This document shows positions 33,055 through 44,227 of a stretch of DNA of 64,000 nt, piece by piece (the first letter of the stretch is position 1; each line of letters opens with the position of its first letter). The notes under the pieces are model-generated. The model was given only the letters and a program-made list of their open reading frames with translations, did no database searches and was not told the DNA's origin. Both the position numbers and the translations under genes were made by a program. Location of the stretch: contig NC_071332.1 in assembly GCF_010183535.1 (NCBI RefSeq), positions 14,942,001 through 15,006,000 on the forward strand. Reading direction: 5' to 3'. The DNA comes from Caenorhabditis remanei. Taxonomy: Eukaryota; Nematoda; Chromadorea; Rhabditida; Rhabditidae.

Positions 33055-33875
33055 ATGTCTTTCACTATCATTTCCCTTCTCACAGTTTTCCTCTTGTCTG
33101 GAGTTCAATCTGCAATTGTCGTCGACTTCAACTGCTCTACTTATCTCGATGGAGCCTGGGTGTACACCCCAGCAGCAGTCAACTGCGAAGATACCCTCTC
33201 CACCGCAGCATGTCAAGCTCTCTACCCAGAAACTGAAGATGAAGCCGGATGGCCAACTGCTGGAGCAGAAAATGCCCGCCCATACCCATGCTACGCAACT
33301 GGAACTGAAGCTGCATCCCCAATGGTTCCAGATATGAAAACTGCATCTATTGCTAGCTGCCCAAAGACTTGTGGATACTGTTGTCAAACAGAAGCCTTCA
33401 ACTGCCCCAATGTTCAATGTAAGATTTCATTTTCAGATTATTCGGAAATAAATTACACATTTCAGTCCCACGTCTCAACTGCAACACCATCACCAGAACT
33501 CAATGCAACTCTGTCACCTGGAGAACTATCATCGCCGCTGATTGCCCATCTGCCTGTGGATTCTGCAACCAAGGAGGATGTGTTGACGCTGTCACCAACT
33601 GTGGAAATGACTTGAGCATCTGCAACACAGTTGGAATGCAAGATTTCGTGAACAACTACTGCCAGAGAACCTGCGGAAGATGTCCATCAACCACCGCTGC
33701 TTCTGGGTCTGTCACTTATACCACTGCATCTTCTGGAACCGGAATCTGTACCTCGTTTGCCGCTGACTCCTCTACATCATGCACTGCCTGGGCTGCCAAC
33801 GGATTCTGCACAAACGGCTTCTACAGTGAAGCTCAACGCAGAGCTAGATGTGCTACAACTTGCAGACTCTGCTAG
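33055..33875 (+). CDS. ShKT-domain secreted protein S9
   Basis: Start MSFTIISLLTVFLLSGVQSA is chosen over an in-frame ATG at 33,004 because it gives a clean signal peptide and lies downstream of the TATA box. It lacks the first intron found in the other members: the first two exons are fused (CSTYLDGAWVYTPAAVNC). One intron remains after NVQC. Central ShKT: CVDAVTNCGNDLSIC to CQRTCGRC. Linker with VTYTTASSGTG. C-terminal ShKT ends CATTCRLC. The N-half is the most divergent of S1-S9 (YPETEDEAGWPTAGAENARP). Confidence 0.8.
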
Positions 33876-33962
33876 TTTTTCTCCTGTTTCTTATTTATTT
33901 CTTTGACTATTCTTTTTTTGACAGACAAGATGTTCTTTCTGATGCTTTTAACTTAATGACTT

Positions 33963-33977
33963 GGAACTGACCACTCC
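33963..33977 (+). promoter_or_regulatory. Conserved 3'-flank motif of S9
   Basis: GGAACTGACCACTCC, 88 nt after the stop; followed by AATAAAT at about 33,984 and then by the foldback at 34,004. Confidence 0.65.
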
Positions 33978-34003
33978 TTTTCTAATAAATTTTCTCAGCG
34001 CAC

Positions 34004-35007
34004 CCAATAGGTTACATTACTGAAAAATTACGGTGACAGAAATCAGATGTTAGACGTATCGTATTGATAATTAGAACCTCGACTGAAAAATATTTTATTG
34101 ACAAAAATCAACATCAGTGAGTGACCAGTCAACACACACCAGACGATTCAGCACTTTTTTCTTTTTTCTGAACGAAGGCGTTGACGTCTTCCTATTTAGA
34201 ACCTAATGTGTGCCCTATTCAGTTTTAAATGTTGAATTGTTTCCTCGAAATAGGAAGACGTCAACGCCTTCGTTCAGAAAAAAGAAAAAAGTGCTGAATC
34301 GTCAGGTGTGTGTTGACTGGTCACTCAGATGATAGGGGTCTGAACCTCCTAGTTCAGATGGCAGCTTTGACACCTTCCTGGGCACCCGGAACCAAAGTTA
34401 TTTTCAGAATCGGATTCAGAGCACACGAGAACCTATTGATTCCATTATCAGACAATCCAAAGAAGTTTTGACCGAAAGTCATCTCAGGTCACATCTCAAG
34501 ATCTCAAGGCCTAGGAGAGGCAACGCGAATCGACGAGGACAGAACGATTTCAGTTCTAATCCATTTGAACGTGCTGACATTAATAGGGTTAGTAAATAAA
34601 AGAAGGAGAACAAGTTTTGTTGATGTTCGAATATGATCAGACTCATCCTTATTTAGTTATGGTTCCTTCTAGTTCAGACACAGTGAGTGACCAGTCAGCA
34701 CACACCTGACGATTCAGCACTTTTTTCTTTTTTCTGAACGAAGGCGTTGACGTCTTCCTATTTCGAAAACACAATTCAACATTTAAACTTGAATAGGTCA
34801 AACCTTAGGTTCTAAATAGGAAGACGTCAACGCCTTCGTTCAGAAAAAAGAAAACACTGCTGAATCGTCAGGTGTGTGTTGACTGGTCACTCACTGATGT
34901 TGATTTTTGCAAATAAAATATTTTTCAGTCGAGGTTCTAATTATCAATACGATACGTCTAACATCTGATTTCTGTTACCGTAATTTTTCAGTAATGTAAC
35001 CTATTGG
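34004..35007. mobile_element. 1-kb foldback element with nested hairpins
   Basis: Terminal inverted repeats of about 325 bp (34,004-34,327 and 34,681-35,007) begin CCAATAGGTTACATTAC. The inner part of each arm is itself a palindrome of the H family (AGTGAGTGACCAGTC... with GGCGTTGACGTCTTCC). The 353-bp centre carries an open frame. No target duplication is resolved. The element lies between S9 and the helicase gene. Confidence 0.65.
34336..34599 (+). CDS. Open frame in the foldback centre (unrecognised)
   Basis: 87 codons without an ATG, entirely in the single-copy centre between the inverted arms. It reads GSEPPSSDGSFDTFLG, then REPIDSIIRQSKEVLTE, then ISRPRRGNANRRGQND. It is followed by GGGTTAGT, a possible donor, and in frame by TAA. 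No family recognised. It could be a trapped exon or chance. Confidence 0.25.
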   Translation, partial: GSEPPSSDGSFDTFLGTRNQSYFQNRIQSTREPIDSIIRQSKEVLTESHLRSHLKISRPRRGNANRRGQNDFSSNPFERADINRVSK

Positions 35008-35295
35008 TTGCAATCAGGAGAACTAGGCGAAATCTATCATTGTCTGCATTTGCGCGTAGCGTGTGCACACGCCACATCTTACGCCAACAGTGTTTTTTCC
35101 CCAATATTTTTTAATTCACGCTAATTTTTTGTTGCAGTTGTTGAGTACTTCAAACTGAGGAAATGTAGTTCAATTTTTGCGCATGGACCTTTCAATTTTT
35201 ACGCGTGGACCATTCCATTTTTTCTATGAATCATAAATTTTTTATTGATTTTCAGAACATAACGCTAAGCGGATACATACTACCTCTCACCAACA
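35008..35295. other. 5' flank of the helicase gene
   Basis: Includes TGATTTTCAG at about 35,245-35,254 before the ATG at 35,296. Reading upstream in the ATG frame meets a stop just after this acceptor. It is therefore either a trans-splice acceptor or the end of a 5'UTR intron. Confidence 0.45.
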
Positions 35296-38200
35296 ATGAA
35301 TGTCGATGAAATTGACGACGAAGATCCAATGGAAAGCTGGTTTCCCAGCTATAACATGGACATTCAGGAGAACGTGTCCACCGAAGTTTCACATAAAGTC
35401 GAAGTACACATCAAAACCATCGCGAGCTTTCGCAGTGCCTACCGTTTAAGTTCGCTTCCAAGAGAGCGTTATGAAGGGAAACACGTGTACCCAAGTGCTG
35501 AAGAAAAAGGCATTAAACTCAAAACTGCATCATACGGAGGATGTAAACCGGGGGAGATGGTTTACGTGGTTGTTCTAAAGTAAGTGGTTTCAGTACGATG
35601 CAAAAAGTCTAAACAAACGTTATAATAACACTAAAAGAAAGTCAGAAAAGTGTATGAGTCCTCCAATGGAAGACTTCTCCCACGAAAAAAGTTGCTAAGA
35701 AAGAAAGAAATGTCCGCAATTTTCAGACATGGCACAACAGTAGACCTGGAACCAGTGTTTCAAGAAACGGGAGTTTTCCAATTTGGAAAGCACCTGCGAA
35801 AACTGGAAATTGATCGGACTTCCGTTGACAGTTTGAACAATGAAGGACGTGAAATGAACCTTGCATTCTATAACCGTTTGGTCAAGGGACAGTTAGTTGT
35901 TGTGCAGGAGGTTCGAAGAATCATGCATTCGACAGACGAAAGCGATAAGAAGAGAGACCACTTCGTCGCTAGCAAGTACTATCCGCTCAAACTCGATGTG
36001 CCATCGATTAAACATGCACTGGCTATTCGCCGTGCAAACGGTATTTATTCGATTTACCCGGATGGAAAAATCTATGCGGCTAGAACGGCGTGTTTAACTG
36101 ACAATTGGATGCGTAAAATGCTGCAGAAGGTAAGTCTAACTACAAGGACAAGAGCGAAATCGAATCAAAGAAAAATATTCTGTCAGTTTTTCAATTTATC
36201 TGCAACTAATTGAGAAACCAGTGATAACTCACTGATTTAAAGGTTGAAGGGACCAAAAAATAATAAGAATAAGTCGTATCAAGCTGAATTTCATGATAAC
36301 CATCTTGTACGCCTTTGATTTCATCAATCACCAAGGCTCAGCTGATAAATTTAATAATAGAATTCGTTGTTTTCCCGTCGATTCGATTTCTCTCAAGTCA
36401 TTTCAGATATAAACTGCAAAACAACCTTCTCGCCTTAGTATTTCCAATCATCCAAGCTTACTATTTCTTTCAGAGCATTTGTCTCGAAACGCCAAGCGGA
36501 TATGAAGTAAAACAAGATTGCAAATGTGGATGTGTGAGAGGAAAGCTGCCAGACGCGTTGATACTAGTCAAGCCTAGAATCTATGTTCCGACCAACAACT
36601 GCTGCAGATTCGCAATAGGAATTCCATCGAACTTTGCCGATCCACAAGTTTTGGAGATTTATCGTCAAATTGCGAAGGACAACGATGAAACTAGAACAAT
36701 CCGAATGGTCTGCCAACAAGGCGTTTATGGTTTCGCAAGCCATATCACTGTCGATGGGGCCATTCAGTACCGGAATTATTGGATTCCAATTTGTCAGACT
36801 GTCCGAGCGGCTGAAATCTATACGAGCAACAACGAGGATATGGATGACGTAAAATTATGCGCTGCTAACATCTTCGTAGACACCTCGAAAACAACTTTAC
36901 AAGGATGTCGGTATTTGACTGTCACTACGACTTCGCCGACTGTCAAAAAATGGCGAAGTAGTGAGTTTAAAACAACCGAGATCCTCTAGTAACTATGTAA
37001 ATCCCTATACGACTCATCCTGATTGATTAATGATCCCTTCTAGCTCAGCATCAGTGAGTGACCAGTCAACACACACCTGAAGATTGATCACTTTTTTCTT
37101 TTTGTTGGTAGAATGAGTTGACGCCTTCCAATTTAGGAACTAAGGTGTGACAGAATTCAAGTTTAAAACTCAATAGGGCACACCTTCGGTTCTAATTGAG
37201 ATATCTCCCTTCCCATCAAGTCAATCACTGTCTATTCTAAATATTAATTCGTTTTCAGCTACGACCGTCAAAGTGTTGGGTATTCCTGGAATCTCTGAGC
37301 CGATTCTAGCAACGATTGTGTCATTGACGGAGTCAGAACAAGGAATAACTACGATCCGATTCTCAATTCCCATAGCATGCGAGATTGAGAGTAAGAGAAA
37401 TGGAAACGAGCGAGCCTACAGCGGGCGAGGCAACAGAAATCTAATTATTGGTTTCCTCGAAAAGCTTACTGAAGACCCTAAGAAGCAATATCAAGTAGTA
37501 TTGCGTAAGCTGTGGGAGAATGCGTGGGATCCGTTGCTCTGTCGTATGGAGTTCGAACAATCAGATGCAAGCTTCCACAACAGACTGTTTCAAGGAGATT
37601 CACAACAAACGCCAAGCGGATTAAACGAACAACATCAAATTAATGAAACGGACGAGGAGAGCGAAATCAGCGAAAACGAGGAGGAAGTTGAAGAAAGGGA
37701 GGAAGTTGAAGAAAGGGGGGTGATGCTTGATGCAGATTCAGTTGTCCGAAAATTCGCTGAATTGATGGAGCTGCACAAAAAAGTAGCATCTCCGGACCAG
37801 ATACGAGTAGCGAAGGCTGTGGCCGAAGGAAACGATGAAAAGTACCTGCTGGTGGAATCAGCTTTTGGATCTGGAAAATCCTTCACTACCGTAAATGTTG
37901 GAGCAGCTGTTCTAAATGTGGCAAGCAATTGGAAAGTTTGGTTCGTATCGTCAAGAAACTGGTCAGTTGGCCAACTCTTCGAGAAGTTCACAGATCCAGT
38001 CATCTTCGAAAGGAAGGAAGGAACACTGTTGGAAAAAATGCCAATCCGCCCAATGCTAGTAATCAGTAGATCTTTTGATTCGGCACATTTGTCCGAATTG
38101 GATCATCCGTACGAATGGGGAAATCTGAAATTCCGTCTGTACTTCGAATACCTCGAAAATAAGTGGAACCCATACGAGTAAGTGTTAAAAGAAAGTGTTA

Positions 38201-40648
38201 ATTCCGATTTTTCATGGTCCCTTCAATCATTTAGTGGTCAGTGGCCACGCACCTGAGGATTCTGCCCTTTTTCCTTTTTCTGGTAGAAGGCGTTGACGTT
38301 TTTTAATTCTGATGAGAACGAAAGTTCAATTGATTTCACACTTTTGTATAAAGTGGAAGACGTTAACGCCTACTCTCAGAAAAAAGTGCTGAATCGTCAG
38401 GTGTGTGTTGACTGGTCACTCACTGATTCGGAACTAGAAGGGTCCATAAAATAATCAGAATAAGTTGTATCAGGCTGAATTTTATAAAAAACTCTAAAAA
38501 ATTCGTAATAATAATTTCAGCCAGAATGACCGTTCAATGCCACGTCTACAACTTATGGCAGCAATGTACCAACAACTGCAGAATTCAGTACACAAGGATG
38601 ATTGGCAACTGAGTGCAGAGAAAGTGAAAGCATTGAAGGGAATCCAACCGAAGATGGATGCTAAGGCCAAAGAAGCAATACGTGCACTGATTCTATCCTA
38701 CTACCGACCAAATGCAATCTTTGCCACGATCGACATGGCTACCAACTGTCCAACATTGAAGCATCATGCAACTCTTCCGAATATTGTTTTCGTTGATGAA
38801 AGCGGCACAATTCAAGCTCCTACGGCCTGTCTATTCCGACAACGCATGCGGACATTATGTGCAGCGGCTTTTGTGACACCTCTGTTCTGTTATATTGGAG
38901 ATAGCAAGCAACTAACTCCTATCGCAAGGCTCGCAGAGAGTTCCGAATTGAGAAAGTTGACTAAATCTGTCAATGCACTGCTACTGTCGACTACGCCGAG
39001 CGGATCACTATCACAAACCAATGAAGTCCAACTGAACACTGTCTACAGATGCCTTCCAACAACAGTCGAATTGATGGATGATGTTTTCTACAAACGAGGA
39101 TTGGAGAGTTTCAAAGAGAAGTGAGTTTTACTGATTGCTGGGAATTGAATGAAAATGCAAAATTTTCAGCTGGCCTCTTCAATCAAGTCATCAGTTTAAA
39201 TTGGAGAATGATGTTTTCTATGGAGGAAAACAACAACCACAAGCTTCGCTAATGCTAATGGTTCATCACTTTGCTCACCTTCGCGATGGATCATCTCTGA
39301 TCAACCCTGGAGAACTGAAGCTAATGAGGGAATACGGATTGAAACTCGTTGCGGAAAATATTCCTGTCAACGATGTCACTCTGCTAACACCGTATAGAGC
39401 ACAGCTCGGTCTGATGAGGAAAGGACTGATCGACAATGATAACATTTCAAAGAGGTGCACCACCATCAGACAGTTCCAAGGATCGGAGAACAGAGTAAGA
39501 ATTTGTCCCATATTTGGATATCGTCAGCTTTAAAATGTTTAAAGTGACATTTATGTTTCTGACTCGTTTCCGCATGCTACGACTTATTCTGATTGATTTA
39601 TGGTCCCTTCCAGCTCAGCATCATTGAGTGGTCAGTGACCACACACCGGAGAAATCAACACTTTTTATTTTTTCTGGTAGAATGGGTTGACGCCTTCCAA
39701 TTTAGTATCTAATGTGTGACATGTTGAGTTTTAAGCTTGAATTCCACCACACCTTAGGTTCTAAATTGGAAGGCGTTAACTCATTCTACCAGAAAAAATA
39801 AAAAGTGCTGAATCCAGGTGCGTGGTGACTGGCCACACACTGATTCTGAGCTAGAAGGGATCATAAATCAATCAGAATGAGTCGTATCAGACTCTGCGAT
39901 GGATTAAACTTCTTCCCAACCTTTTATTCACTGCCCCTACCAGTTTCAGCTAAATAACAAATTCAAACTATTTTGTTTGTTAAATTTATTAATGAGCTGA
40001 ACCTTGGCGATTGATGAAATCGAAGGTGGAGAAGTATTTACCGATGAATTTCAGCCTGATACGACCTAGTATGATTAGTTTAAATTGAACGAATTTTTTC
40101 AGGTTGTTTTGGTATCCGTATGCGCGTCGAATCTAGATCCAGAAAACGAACGAAATCCCTCCGGGCTTGTCCCATCGGACGATGGCTACTCCGTGGTAGG
40201 ATTAACCCGTGCTACAGACTTCACTGTCCTATTCGTCCATGAAGACATGATCCAACACATCAAAGGACTGGAAAGAATCCATAAAATGCAATTCAATGAA
40301 TTCGTTTCGGACACGTCAAAATACGAGGAATTCGAGAAGAAGAGATTCGCTCCCCCCTCAACACGAGGACGAGCCAGACCAGCTGGACGAGTCTTACATT
40401 GGGGAAGAGAAGATGAAAGTGGACGAGGAGCATCGAGAGGAGGTGGACGTGGCGCATCTCACGGTAGTGGACGTGGAGGAGATGAGCGCGGAGCATCTCA
40501 CGGTAGTGGACGTGGAGGAGATGGACGCGGAGCATCTCACGGAAATGGACGCGGAGCATATCACGGAAGTGGACGTGGAGTAAGTGGAGGAGTTGGACGT
40601 GGAGGAAGCGGAAGTCAACGTGGAAGTGGAATGGGGAGACACCAATAA
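35296..40648 (+). CDS. Superfamily-1 (UPF1-like) helicase with RGG tail
   Basis: About 1,200 residues in seven exons (35,296-35,580; about 35,646-36,129; 36,475-36,959; about 37,259-38,178; about 38,520-39,120; 39,170-39,494; 40,104-40,648). Helicase motifs in order: Walker A SAFGSGKSFTTV, Walker B IVFVDESGT (DESG where DEAG is usual), motif III YIGDSKQLTPIA, motif IV LLTPYRAQL, motif V TIRQFQGSEN and motif VI VVGLTRATDF. An acidic linker precedes Walker A, and the C-terminus is a Gly/Arg/Ser/His tail. This is the SF1B type that includes UPF1, ZNFX-1 and ERI-6/7, so an RNA-surveillance or small-RNA role is plausible but unproven. Palindromic H elements occupy introns 2, 3, 4 and 6. Confidence 0.75.
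36236..36279. repeat. H-family remnant, helicase intron 2
   Basis: GAAGGGACCAAAAAATAAT and AGAATAAGTCGTATCA match the right end of the full palindrome at 39.6-39.9 kb. The left arm is missing. Confidence 0.5.
36998..37215. repeat. H-family palindrome, helicase intron 3
   Basis: The left arm is well preserved (TACGACTCATCCTGATTGAT, then CAGTGAGTGACCAGTC). The right arm is mostly lost after the centre. Confidence 0.55.
38206..38482. repeat. H-family palindrome, helicase intron 4
   Basis: Both arms are present with indels: TCATGGTCCCTTC... at the left, and TTGACTGGTCACTCACTGAT then GAAGGGTCCATAAAATAATC at the right. Both contain the GGCGTTGACG / CGTTAACGCC core. Confidence 0.6.
39578..39885. 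repeat. H-family palindrome, helicase intron 6 (best copy)
   Basis: 308 bp. Ends TACGACTTATTCTGATTGAT and the complement of TACGACTCATTCTGATTGAT. The arms continue as ATGGTCCCTTCYAGCTCAG, and the inner stem GAATGGGTTGACGCCTTCCA pairs with TGGAAGGCGTTAACTCATTC. It would fold into a long hairpin in the pre-mRNA. Confidence 0.7.
40428..40636 (+). repeat. RGG-tail minisatellite in the helicase
   Basis: In-frame repeats of GGACGCGGAGCATCTCACGG type encode RGASHGSGRGGD-like units. Four to five variants precede a final GRGGSGSQRGSGMGRHQ. Confidence 0.75.
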
Positions 40649-41510
40649 CTAGATTCTTTTTTTTCGGAAATTTCCGAATATAATGCTTTGTATCCGGTCT
40701 TGTGACCTACTAGCTGAAATTCTTTAAAAAAGGAAATAATAAATAGTTGAAAAATGAATGGTCGTGTTGTACAAAGAGCAATGAAAATTGAAACAGACGG
40801 AAACACATTGGGCTTGGAGACGTTGTTCAGCTCGAACGATGCCCACACACACATACATTTTAAAGAGGGTGTGTGAGTGAATTGATATAATCTTGCATTT
40901 GAAGAAATACACTCTCCAATCTACATGAAACATCTCCGAGAAATCTATTTGACCGGCACTTTCTAGTCTTCTAAGGAAACACATTCTAGTACAAATTTTC
41001 ACATTTTCAAGTTTGAATAGAGAACGTTTGCTTCTTTTGAAATATTATTCGATTTCTTTTTTCCTTGATTCGAACTTTTTACAGTGTAAATACGAATAAA
41101 AGATTTTTGCAATAGAAGTCAGAGACTTACGACCCCGAAAATTGTTATTGCAGAGATTTTCTAGAAACTTTTATTGCAAAAGTGCAATCGGCAGGGTCGA
41201 GAATATTTTCAGTTAAACTTTCTACTGAAGATGATTCAATAGCTGGTTCCAATTCTTTGATAATCTTCTGAAATCCACAAAAATTTTAAAGATGACATAT
41301 AAAACCAACGTAAAAAGTTATAATAACATCTAAAGATCACGTCATTCTCTCGACATTTTTGTTCACCAGACAGCATGCACTCGCCGTTGGGTCTTTGAAT
41401 CTCTAGATCTTATCTTAAAAATCAAAACGTTTGCAATACAGCACGTTTCTCATTCGTTTGCACTTTCTTTTAATTTAATCCGAGCTACAATTGAAATTAA
41501 TTTCCAGGAA
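40649..41510. other. Intergenic between helicase and NHR pseudogene
   Basis: Helicase 3'UTR at the left. No recognisable gene in the rest; AT-rich with short broken frames. Confidence 0.45.
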
Positions 41511-42689
41511 ATGCGCCTAATCTGTGGATCTCCAGAAGCAGAACCACATTTTGGAGGTGTTTCTTGTCGGTAGGTCCCATTCTTCTCGTATACTCCAAAG
41601 AAACCTATTTCAGAGCATGTGCCGCATTCTTCCGACGATACTTTCATTCTAAGAAAGCCGCGGGAAAGTGTACCTGCAAAGAGAGAGAGCAATTAACTCA
41701 CATTCATGTAGAAAATGTCGGATAGAAAAATGTTTGAGAATCGGTATGACACCGGATAGTGAGTCATTTTCTTAGTTGAATTAACAACATTTTGTTTTTT
41801 TTTTCAGAAATTCAAAAAGATTTTCCTAGAAAATTTGTTTGTCCGTCACATATGATACCATCCGGGAGTTCTTCTCCGAGCAGTCCACCCTCTTTGTTAA
41901 ATGTAAAGTTCTGATAAATACAATTATTTTGAAAATATCAAGTGTAACTTTAGGCTAGACGATGTTTCCTTCATCGAGAAAGTTAGAAGATTCTGATAAG
42001 GTAGATCAGAAAGAAAAGTCTAAAATCAAAATGCAGAAACATTTCAGGGAGCATTACTACGCAACTTCCTTTTGAAAATGTTGATTGTTGTTCCGTTGTT
42101 TCATTGTTCAAAATATGCAGAGGATTATTCAAAAATTAACAATGAAGCATACGAAAAAGTAGTATTTTCATTTTATGACGGAACGTTCGAAAAAGGAAAA
42201 GAGTTAACGAAAAATGAATGTATGAGGTAAAACAAAGTGAAACGAAAAAGAAAGAAGTCAAAGTATTTCAGAGTGTTCGAACCGTTTTGGCATCACTTCT
42301 TCAACAAAACAGTAGCACCGATTGGGAAACTGAAACTAGATGCTGAAGAGTTGATGGCGATTATTTGGTTGGTATTTTTTGATCATGGTAAGAAGTTATA
42401 ATCAGCAGAGACTTTATCCATCATTCCAATCATTTATCCAGGTTACACGAACATCTCGTCGCATTGCGTAGAAACGTGTCGAAACATCAAAAAAGTGATT
42501 CTCCGAGAGTTGAAAAATTATCAAAGCGAGGGAAACCACGACGAGTTTAGATTTATTGATACCATCGAAACGCTGAAAATAATTGCGAAGGAAGAAATAC
42601 GAGTAATGGACGCATTTCTTGTTTATGAATTGTATAATGTTCGAATACATAATGACTTCATGGCGATAGTCAAGGAGGAGAGATATTGA
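41511..42689 (+). pseudogene. Nuclear hormone receptor, probably decayed
   Basis: Zinc-finger remnants: ICGSPEAEPHFGGVSCR, then after a short intron ACAAFFRRYFHSKKAAGKCT, then CRKCRIEKCLRIGMTPD in another frame. Lesions seen: the first zinc cysteine is missing, either substituted or lost through a 2-nt shift before ICG; a frame change occurs in the GAGAGAGAG run between the fingers; a probable 1-nt loss falls before MFPSSRKLEDSDK. The ligand-binding part (MLIVVPLFHCSKYAEDYSKI to FMAIVKEERY) is still open over several exons. Decay therefore looks recent, or the assembly has small errors. Confidence 0.6.
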
Positions 42690-44104
42690 CGGGGAACCAT
42701 TTTGTTGTTGTTGTTGACTGCTTCATTTTTTAAATAAACCGGTTGATTCTCACACAACACGGCCTCCTGTAGAGGCCCTCTCAAAGTACTGCGCGAAGTG
42801 CATTGCGATGGTTTCCGCTGGAGGCCGTGACACAGTAGTATTGTGCAAATCAGTGAAGATACAATTTAACTTTTACATGATAATGTTCATACGTATACAT
42901 TTTTAACATTGCAGTTTATAGTGATGCTTCATACTCTCACTGCGCCACCAGTTGTATCGTCCACCAGTTTCGTTGAAAACGAGCAGCAGGAATTGAAAAG
43001 AAAAAACATCATCCTGTATACTTTGCATTTTATTGTAGTGATACCGTCCTTTTAGAGGAACATATCTATTAAAAAAATATCGTAATAAATATCGTCGTGT
43101 AGATGGAGCTTTGTGATGGAAAGCTCACAATGTTTGCATACGTGGGAATATAGATCATGGAACGAAGAAGGATATCTAATAACCCAGAAAATTACAATAG
43201 TCAATAACGAAAAATAAACTTTTTTATTATTGTGATTTGACAAAGGCTGGCCTAATATGTATCTATTTTTTCCAAGAAATGCGTTCTATAATCTGTTCCA
43301 TGATTTCTATTATTGCGCTCACTGAATGTGTACGGAATACAATATCCTATATTTGAGATTATTACGAAACACTAGCTGAATTCTACAAATATTCCGTCAT
43401 GTCCAAAAAAAACTCCCGGAACTCTGAATGCATTTTTTCGCTTTTATTATCATGGAGCTCTCCCTCAAAAAGATACCGATTTTCCGAGACAAATGGTGAC
43501 CCAGGCAGGGTAATCCTTCTTTTTAGATACCCTTCCTCGGCTACCATTCGCATCGTCAACCAGTTGTATTAGTATAGAAAGGAGATGCCGACGAATAGAA
43601 AGAGGGAATATCGTTCTGCACACATTGCACTCTCTTTTATACTGGTTATATTGCCGCGTTGGAGGTAAATGTCATCGAAATGTCGTGTTGGAGGGTGATG
43701 CGTTGTGCATGGCACCAGCAAATGTACGATAATAAAATGCAAAAAACTGTTTATGTTTGAGAGAATATAAAGTGATAAAACTGCAGTGTTCTTATGCTTG
43801 CGAAAAATGATTTGGGTTTGAAAAACCAATGAAAATGTGTTTCACAGTTTTCTTGTTTAATCCGTCATGGTGGCAAGTCTACTCGTCTGTTCAAACAAGG
43901 AATCGCCATTTTGGTAAAACTTTTGATACTAAAAACTATATGAGGGCAAAGATTCGGCTTCACACGTTTACATAAACCTAGAAAAAGCTGGTTCAATATG
44001 ACACCTTGAGTTCATATTCGTCTATAACCTCTTGATTCTGTCTGTTCTTTTGCTCCGTATCGTTTTTCTTTGAACTCATAGCACCTTGCAAGTGTTAAAC
44101 TCAG
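42690..44104. other. Intergenic between NHR pseudogene and S10
   Basis: A small hairpin, CGGCCTCC...GGAGGCCG, at 42,759-42,827. Otherwise AT-rich without a gene. CGTCTGTTCAAAC at about 43,885 is a one-base variant of the PGM1-like motif. Confidence 0.45.
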
Positions 44105-44157
44105 CATCTGTTCAAATTCTGCCATGATAGTTTTTGACCTCAACTCGGGTATAAAAA
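44105..44157 (+). promoter_or_regulatory. S10 promoter: PGM1-like site plus TATA
   Basis: CATCTGTTCAAAT (44,105-44,117) is an exact fit. TATAAAAA begins at 44,150. The ATG is at 44,228. Confidence 0.65.
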
Positions 44158-44227
44158 GAGGTCCGATCGAAGGAATCTTCACTTTCCGGCTCAGCTTCAG
44201 CAGTGAGTTGTAGCTCGATCCAGCATC

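Noticed and set aside
40293..40645. Long antisense frames over the helicase RGG tail (His/Arg-rich or Ser/Thr-rich)
   Set aside because: They mirror the in-frame minisatellite of the sense gene; no start or splice context or domain.
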